Of a stretch of 6,482 nt of DNA, positions 4,415 through 6,482 are shown piece after piece. The stretch covers positions 1 through 6,482 of the forward strand of contig JAKSDC010000129.1 in assembly GCA_022360275.1 (NCBI GenBank), read 5' to 3'. Origin of the DNA: Chlorobiales bacterium (lineage in GTDB: Bacteria > Bacteroidota > Chlorobiia > Chlorobiales > Chlorobiaceae). The first letter of the stretch is position 1. Every line of letters starts with the position of its first letter. The notes beneath the pieces are model-generated. The model made no database searches. It was not told the DNA's origin and saw only the letters and a list, made by a program, of their open reading frames with translations. Both the position numbers and the translations under genes were made by a program.

Positions 4415-6482
4415 TCAGAGAGCATCGATGATGGCGTTAAGCGTTGCACTTGGACGCATGGCTTTCGATGCTTTCTCGTCATCCGGCATGAAGTAGCCGC
4501 CAAGATCGACCGGTGACCCCTGTGCGCCATTGAGCTCATCGATGATTTTTTGTTCGTTGCTTTCAAGCGCTTCGGCAACTTCTGCAAATTTAGCCTTGAG
4601 TTCCTGATCCTTGTCCTGATCGGCAAGAGCCCTGGCCCAGTACATGGCAAAGTAGAAGTGGCTTCCACGGTTGTCGAGTTCATTGACCTTGCGTGAAGGT
4701 GATTTGCCGTTCTCAAGATATCGACCGACAGCCTGGTCAACCGTCTCCGCAAGAACTTTTGCCTTCTCGTTATCGAAGGTATTACCCAGATGTTCGAATG
4801 AAACGCCAAGTGCCAGCATCTCGCCCAGCGAATCCCATCTCAGATGCCCTTCTTTAACAAACTGCTGCACATGCTTCGGAGCGGAGCCGCCGGCACCGGT
4901 TTCGAACAAACCGCCGCCGTTCATCAAAGGCACGATAGAAAGCATTTTTGCGCTGGTGCCAAGTTCGAGAATCGGGAACAAGTCGGTAAGATAATCCCTG
5001 AGCACGTTGCCGGTCACCGAAATGGTGTCTTTGCCCTGTCTGATCCGTTCGAGAGAGAACCGCATTGCTTCGACCGGCGACATAATCCTGATGTCGAGAC
5101 CGGTAGTATCATGGTCTTTAAGATAGGTGTTGACCTTTTCAATCAACTGGATATGATGCGCTCTTTCCTTGTCCAGCCAGAATACCGCCGGTGCACCGGT
5201 GGCTTTTGCCCTGTTGACGGCAAGCTTTACCCAGTCGCGGATTGCGGCGTCCTTGACCTGGCACATCCTGAAGATATCCCTCGGTTCGACACGCTGCTCG
5301 AGCATCGCGTTGCCTGCAGCATCGACTACCCGGATAGTACCGTTGCCCGGAGCCTCGAATGTTTTATCGTGTGAACCGTATTCCTCGGCTTTCTGAGCCA
5401 TAAGACCGACATTTGACACACTGCCCATGGTCGATACATCGTATGCACCGTTTTTCTGACAATCCTTGACCATCTCCTGGTACATGGTGGCATAGGACCG
5501 GTCTGGAACTATGGCTTTGGTTTCATGAAGCTTGCCGTCAGGCCCCCACATTTTACCGCCGTCACGGATAACAACCGGCATGGATGCATCGATGATGATA
5601 TCGTTCGGCACATGCAGGTTTGTGATTCCCTTGTCCGAATCAACCATGGCAAGAGCTGGACGGTTTTTGTATACCTCCTGAATATCGGCTTCGATTTCAG
5701 CCTGCTTTTCTTCGGGAAGAGATTGAATTTTCACATACAGATCACCAAGGCCGTTGTTGACATTGACGCCTAGTCCCTGAAGCACATCTTCATGCTTGTC
5801 GAAAACATCCTTGTAGAATACCGAAACGGCATGACCGAACATGATCGGATCCGATACTTTCATCATCGTGGCCTTAAGATGCAGCGATAAAAGCAGATCG
5901 TTATTTTTCGCATCCTCTATCTGATTGGCGAAAAATTCACGCAGCTTGCGGGCACTCATACAGGAAGTGTCTACAACTTCACCATCCTGCAGGGCAATAT
6001 TTTCCTTCAGAACCGTCACACTCCCGTCGTTATCGACATACTCGATGCGAACGTCGGTTGCCCCGTTCATGGTTGCAGACTTCTCACTGGCGTAGAAATC
6101 CCCGCCATCCATGTGGGCCACATGTGCCTTTGAACCCTCTTCCCAGGCTCTCAAGCGGTGCGGGTTGTTTTTTGCATACTGCTTGACCGAAGCGGCTGCT
6201 CTTCTGTCGGAGTTTCCTTCACGCAGCACCGGGTTCACTGCACTTCCAAGCACCTTTGCAAAACGTGCTCTGAGCTCTTTTTCAGCATCGGTTTTGGGAT
6301 CTTCAGGAAAATCGGGAATATTGTACCCTTTTTCCTGCAGCTCCTTGATAGCCGCCTGAAGCTGGGGAATCGATGCACTGATGTTGGGAAGCTTGATGAT
6401 GTTGGCTTCACGGGTTTTCGCCAACTCGCCAAGCGCAGTCAGGTTATCGGGAATACGCTGCTCTTCGGTAAGATTTTCAGGG
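4415..6482 (-). CDS. icd: Monomeric NADP-dependent isocitrate dehydrogenase, 5' end beyond the window
   Basis: This cytoplasmic, single-subunit enzyme interconverts isocitrate and 2-oxoglutarate plus CO2 with NADP(H). In green sulfur bacteria it is used in the carboxylating direction of the reductive TCA cycle. The frame is open to the right edge, giving 688 codons, and ends in TGA at 4417-4415. A TTG at 6424 is internal: family-like sequence continues upstream of it (PENLTEEQRIPDNLTALGE). Key residues of the Azotobacter vinelandii enzyme (741 aa, numbering from memory) all map with one constant offset: Ser132, Asn135, Arg139, Arg145 and Arg547 for isocitrate; Lys255 and Tyr420 for catalysis; Asp350 (codon 5590-5588), Asp548 and Asp552 for metal; His589, Arg600 and Arg649 for NADP. 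The constant offset means no net insertion or deletion between these sites and about 50 missing N-terminal codons. GNVLRDYLTDLFPILELGTS and GSAPKHVQQF are strong family motifs. It is unrelated in length and motif layout to the dimeric Icd of E. coli. Confidence 0.97.
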   Translation of the reverse strand, partial: PENLTEEQRIPDNLTALGELAKTREANIIKLPNISASIPQLQAAIKELQEKGYNIPDFPEDPKTDAEKELRARFAKVLGSAVNPVLREGNSDRRAAASVKQYAKNNPHRLRAWEEGSKAHVAHMDGGDFYASEKSATMNGATDVRIEYVDNDGSVTVLKENIALQDGEVVDTSCMSARKLREFFANQIEDAKNNDLLLSLHLKATMMKVSDPIMFGHAVSVFYKDVFDKHEDVLQGLGVNVNNGLGDLYVKIQSLPEEKQAEIEADIQEVYKNRPALAMVDSDKGITNLHVPNDIIIDASMPVVIRDGGKMWGPDGKLHETKAIVPDRSYATMYQEMVKDCQKNGAYDVSTMGSVSNVGLMAQKAEEYGSHDKTFEAPGNGTIRVVDAAGNAMLEQRVEPRDIFRMCQVKDAAIRDWVKLAVNRAKATGAPAVFWLDKERAHHIQLIEKVNTYLKDHDTTGLDIRIMSPVEAMRFSLERIRQGKDTISVTGNVLRDYLTDLFPILELGTSAKMLSIVPLMNGGGLFETGAGGSAPKHVQQFVKEGHLRWDSLGEMLALGVSFEHLGNTFDNEKAKVLAETVDQAVGRYLENGKSPSRKVNELDNRGSHFYFAMYWARALADQDKDQELKAKFAEVAEALESNEQKIIDELNGAQGSPVDLGGYFMPDDEKASKAMRPSATLNAIIDAL

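Noticed and set aside
6422..6424. TTG as the start codon of icd
   Set aside because: The frame stays open upstream to the window edge and encodes sequence typical of the family, so the real start lies outside the window.

Overview
The window looks like chromosomal DNA from a green sulfur bacterium (Chlorobi) or a close relative. This rests on two clearly recognised housekeeping genes, both on the minus strand: a long adenosylcobalamin-dependent (class II) ribonucleotide reductase, and a monomeric NADP-dependent isocitrate dehydrogenase of the type known from Chlorobium. The taxon is an inference from gene content and remembered protein similarity. No rRNA or other marker gene is present.

Layout, left to right. 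Bases 1-650 hold no complete gene. At the extreme left edge there may be the first codons of a leftward gene (ATG at 29 or 50). It is preceded by an AT-rich stretch with a weak promoter candidate and a perfect 15-bp palindrome. Next come a nested inverted-repeat structure (151-252), a 179-bp MITE-like element with 16-bp terminal inverted repeats (284-462) whose left end is also a terminator-like hairpin, and a long imperfect palindrome (524-641) that ends 10 bp from the nrdJ stop codon. This stretch appears to be a collecting site for small repeats.

Bases 651-4139 encode the complete class II ribonucleotide reductase (1162 aa). Its 5' intergenic region (4140-4414) contains a candidate promoter, a pair of 17-bp direct repeats placed around that promoter, a possible 5'-leader hairpin, and a strong intrinsic terminator belonging to the upstream gene. 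Bases 4415-6482 encode isocitrate dehydrogenase; its first roughly 50 codons lie beyond the right edge.

The two genes point the same way but are separated by a terminator and a 275-bp gap, so they are probably transcribed separately. One makes deoxyribonucleotides without oxygen, using B12. The other interconverts isocitrate and 2-oxoglutarate, which in green sulfur bacteria is a step of the reductive TCA cycle. They share a lifestyle (anaerobic autotrophy) rather than a pathway. I see no defence system, CRISPR array, tRNA or rRNA. The most interesting unexplained material is the repeat-rich 30-650 region and the repeat pair in the nrdJ promoter.
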